NCBI GenBank assembly: GCA_012295275.1
Contig: CM022665.1
Location: forward strand, 32,066,022-32,130,021
Direction of reading: 5' to 3'
DNA length: 64,000 nt
Source: Chrysomallon squamiferum
Taxonomy: Eukaryota; Mollusca; Gastropoda; Neomphalida; Peltospiridae
This document shows positions 62,200-64,000 of this stretch, one piece after another (position 1 is the first letter of the stretch; the number at the start of each line of letters is the position of its first letter). Position numbers and translations under genes: made by a program. The notes below the pieces were generated by a model, which did not search any database, had not been told where the DNA came from, and saw nothing but the letters and a program-made list of their open reading frames with translations.

Positions 62200-63870
62200 A
62201 AATGGTACAAGGATTGCTGAATTCAGTATTATTGTATGTGTGATCTTTCATGTAAGATTTACTATCGTCAAATAGGACAATTTTGAATGTTATTTAAAAG
62301 TTGACTTCCAAAAAATAATTGACAGTTTCTTTAGATAAAATATGGTTAGAAATATCAAAGGTAAATTTCTTTAAGCACAAATAGCAATTGTTTCTATCAT
62401 ATGAAAATACTACATATATAATCATATTATAATTATATATAATTTATTCTAAAAAAAAAAAATACAGTTTATAAATAAAAACTATAGAACAATACTAGTA
62501 AATTCTTAGAACAGCTTATTAAAATAAGGCAAACATAAACCATCTTGTGATTAGGACAATAATTATACACAATATATGACACTGTGACTCCAAAAGCCAC
62601 CTTTTAAAACAATGCAAAAATTTACTCAAATGAATGCAGAGCAGAATGTATAATAAAAGTTGATTTCCAGATAACATTATATAATTTAATACAATAAAGA
62701 ATGCACCATTTTAGAAATTTTTGAAACACCTTCTTAGGATACTCCTGAGATTCTAACCTAAGTTTGGAATAACTGCCTTCATTAAAGGCTGACAATTTTT
62801 AATTTAGATATTTCAACATTCAGCTTTTGAACTTCTGTCACCTTATATTAAAGGTGTGACTAAATTTACATAAATATTTAACAGCCTCAGTTTGGAGTCA
62901 CTGCCTCACTTCAAAGGTGTAGTGGCCTCTACATGAATATTTAATAAATCGCAGATTCTTTTGACTTTGATTTGGTGTAACAAATGACTGCCCCCCAATA
63001 AGATGAAATCTGCTGAATATGATAATTACACTGCAGCTAAAGACCTGTGACATGCAAGGAAGCAATCATTACTTAGCAAAGTGATTATTAAAATATGAAG
63101 AAGTAAATCTATTTCAACCAGCTCTCCATTTAAATATTTCAGAATGTCCCTGCAGTTATTGAATGCCAGGTTCACCAATGTCAGAAAACATACTTAAGCA
63201 AGTAGTTTTTATTTTTAAATAAAATGTTGCCTGCAGCTCAAATCATTATTATCCTGATAAATATTTGTATCATTATTATTATCATTTCTGTTAAAAAAAA
63301 AATTATGTTCTCTTTTATTGCTTGAATGTTGTATTTTATTTGAAGTAACTTGTTATAAATTTAATAATAATAATGACATTAAGATGAGGATGAATAGAAA
63401 TAAGAAAATGAAGAAGTCTTAGAAGATAAGAAGAAAATAATATGAAGAAGAAGAAAAAAAGAAAAGGAAGAAAAAGAAGAGTTAGAAGGAGCAGAAGAAG
63501 ATAAACATTAACAAAAGAAAACTAACAGTTGCACTGTAATGCATTTTTAAGATTATTATACTCAAACAAAAAAAGAAAGTATACATATTGAAATCTTGAA
63601 TACCTTTTTAGTTAGCCATTTTAATATAATAAAAAAACAACAACACTGTGCATATATGCCATACTGTGTAATGCATAGAATGTGCATATCATTTCAAAAT
63701 TGCCATATCTTACACAGCCAAGTGCCATGATAACCAAAAACATGATTTGCATGCTGCTGGCCAGTGGTTTGGCATACAAACACCTGATATTTCACTAGAG
63801 TACCCTCATGAGTGCAAACCTTTGAAAAACCAATATGTAAAGCCTATAGAGTATTGTTTGACAATACCAC
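62200..63870. other. Spacer, no gene recognised
   Basis: A+T-rich, with an A-rich GAAGAA-type purine tract at 63385-63510. No exon was supported. The last 200 bp before 63870 may belong to the transposon whose coding relic follows. Confidence 0.45.
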
Positions 63871-63883
63871 ATGAATTATAAAA

Positions 63884-64000
63884 TGACAGTCAGAGAGCAG
63901 CTGGGATGCTTGAGGCTGGGTGCAGTGCTAGTGATGTTGCTAGAAATTTCAGTATAACCAGAGTTGCACCAATGACTGCCCTCAGTGCAGCCATCCATGC
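63884..64000 (+). pseudogene. Tc1/mariner-type transposase relic (5' end, cut by window)
   Basis: The frame beginning SQRAAGMLEAGCSASDVARN matches the N-terminal helix-turn-helix opening typical of Tc1-family transposases (pattern: A-x-G-M-L-x-A-G followed by V-A-R-x-F). An in-frame TAA lies a few codons upstream and there is no start codon. After 'NFSITRV' the resemblance fades, as if frameshifted. It continues beyond the window edge. Confidence 0.55.

Overview
This is eukaryotic DNA, about 70% A+T by eye. It is dense in microsatellites, homopolymer runs and degenerate minisatellites, and has no long uninterrupted reading frame. Several pieces resemble tRNA-derived SINE copies whose body carries a 'cccattccaaccagtg' block and, further on, a 'cttgctgctaatg' block. 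I know that pair from molluscan SINE bodies, so a mollusc is the best guess, but no unambiguous marker gene confirms it.

The protein-coding content appears to be short exons separated by kilobases of intron, almost all on the minus strand. I found them by looking for acceptor + open frame + donor, then testing whether intron phases agree from exon to exon. The best chain (gene A) runs from about 53.1 kb down to 38.1 kb through seven exons and ends in a stop codon. One exon is probably missing between 48.1 and 46.7 kb. About 0.5 kb beyond its stop, at 37.6 kb, a well-formed first coding exon (gene B) has an in-frame upstream stop, a near-N-terminal TRIP motif of the EB1-binding SxIP type, and a GTAAGA donor. 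A possible second exon lies at 33.9 kb. Further down are weaker sets: gene D (26.9, 24.2 and 18.2 kb), a cysteine-rich terminal exon E (16.4 kb), and gene C (14.4, 13.9, 12.9 and 3.7 kb), whose four exons agree in phase and end in a charged C-terminus. I could not name any of these proteins, and B, C and D could be parts of fewer genes.

The rest is repeat-rich spacer. There are at least ten tandem arrays (8.2, 16.5, 23.4, 30.2, 31.4, 32.1, 40.6, 52.3, 55.2 and 61.7 kb), a 48-bp-arm inverted repeat at 23.6 kb, an apparent transposon insertion inside a repeat unit at 30.3 kb, an A-rich purine block at 43.1-44.0 kb, SINE pieces, and the start of a Tc1-like transposase relic at the right edge. 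No rRNA, tRNA gene, CRISPR array or bacterial-type operon was seen. All exon calls are predictions from splice signals and reading frame only.
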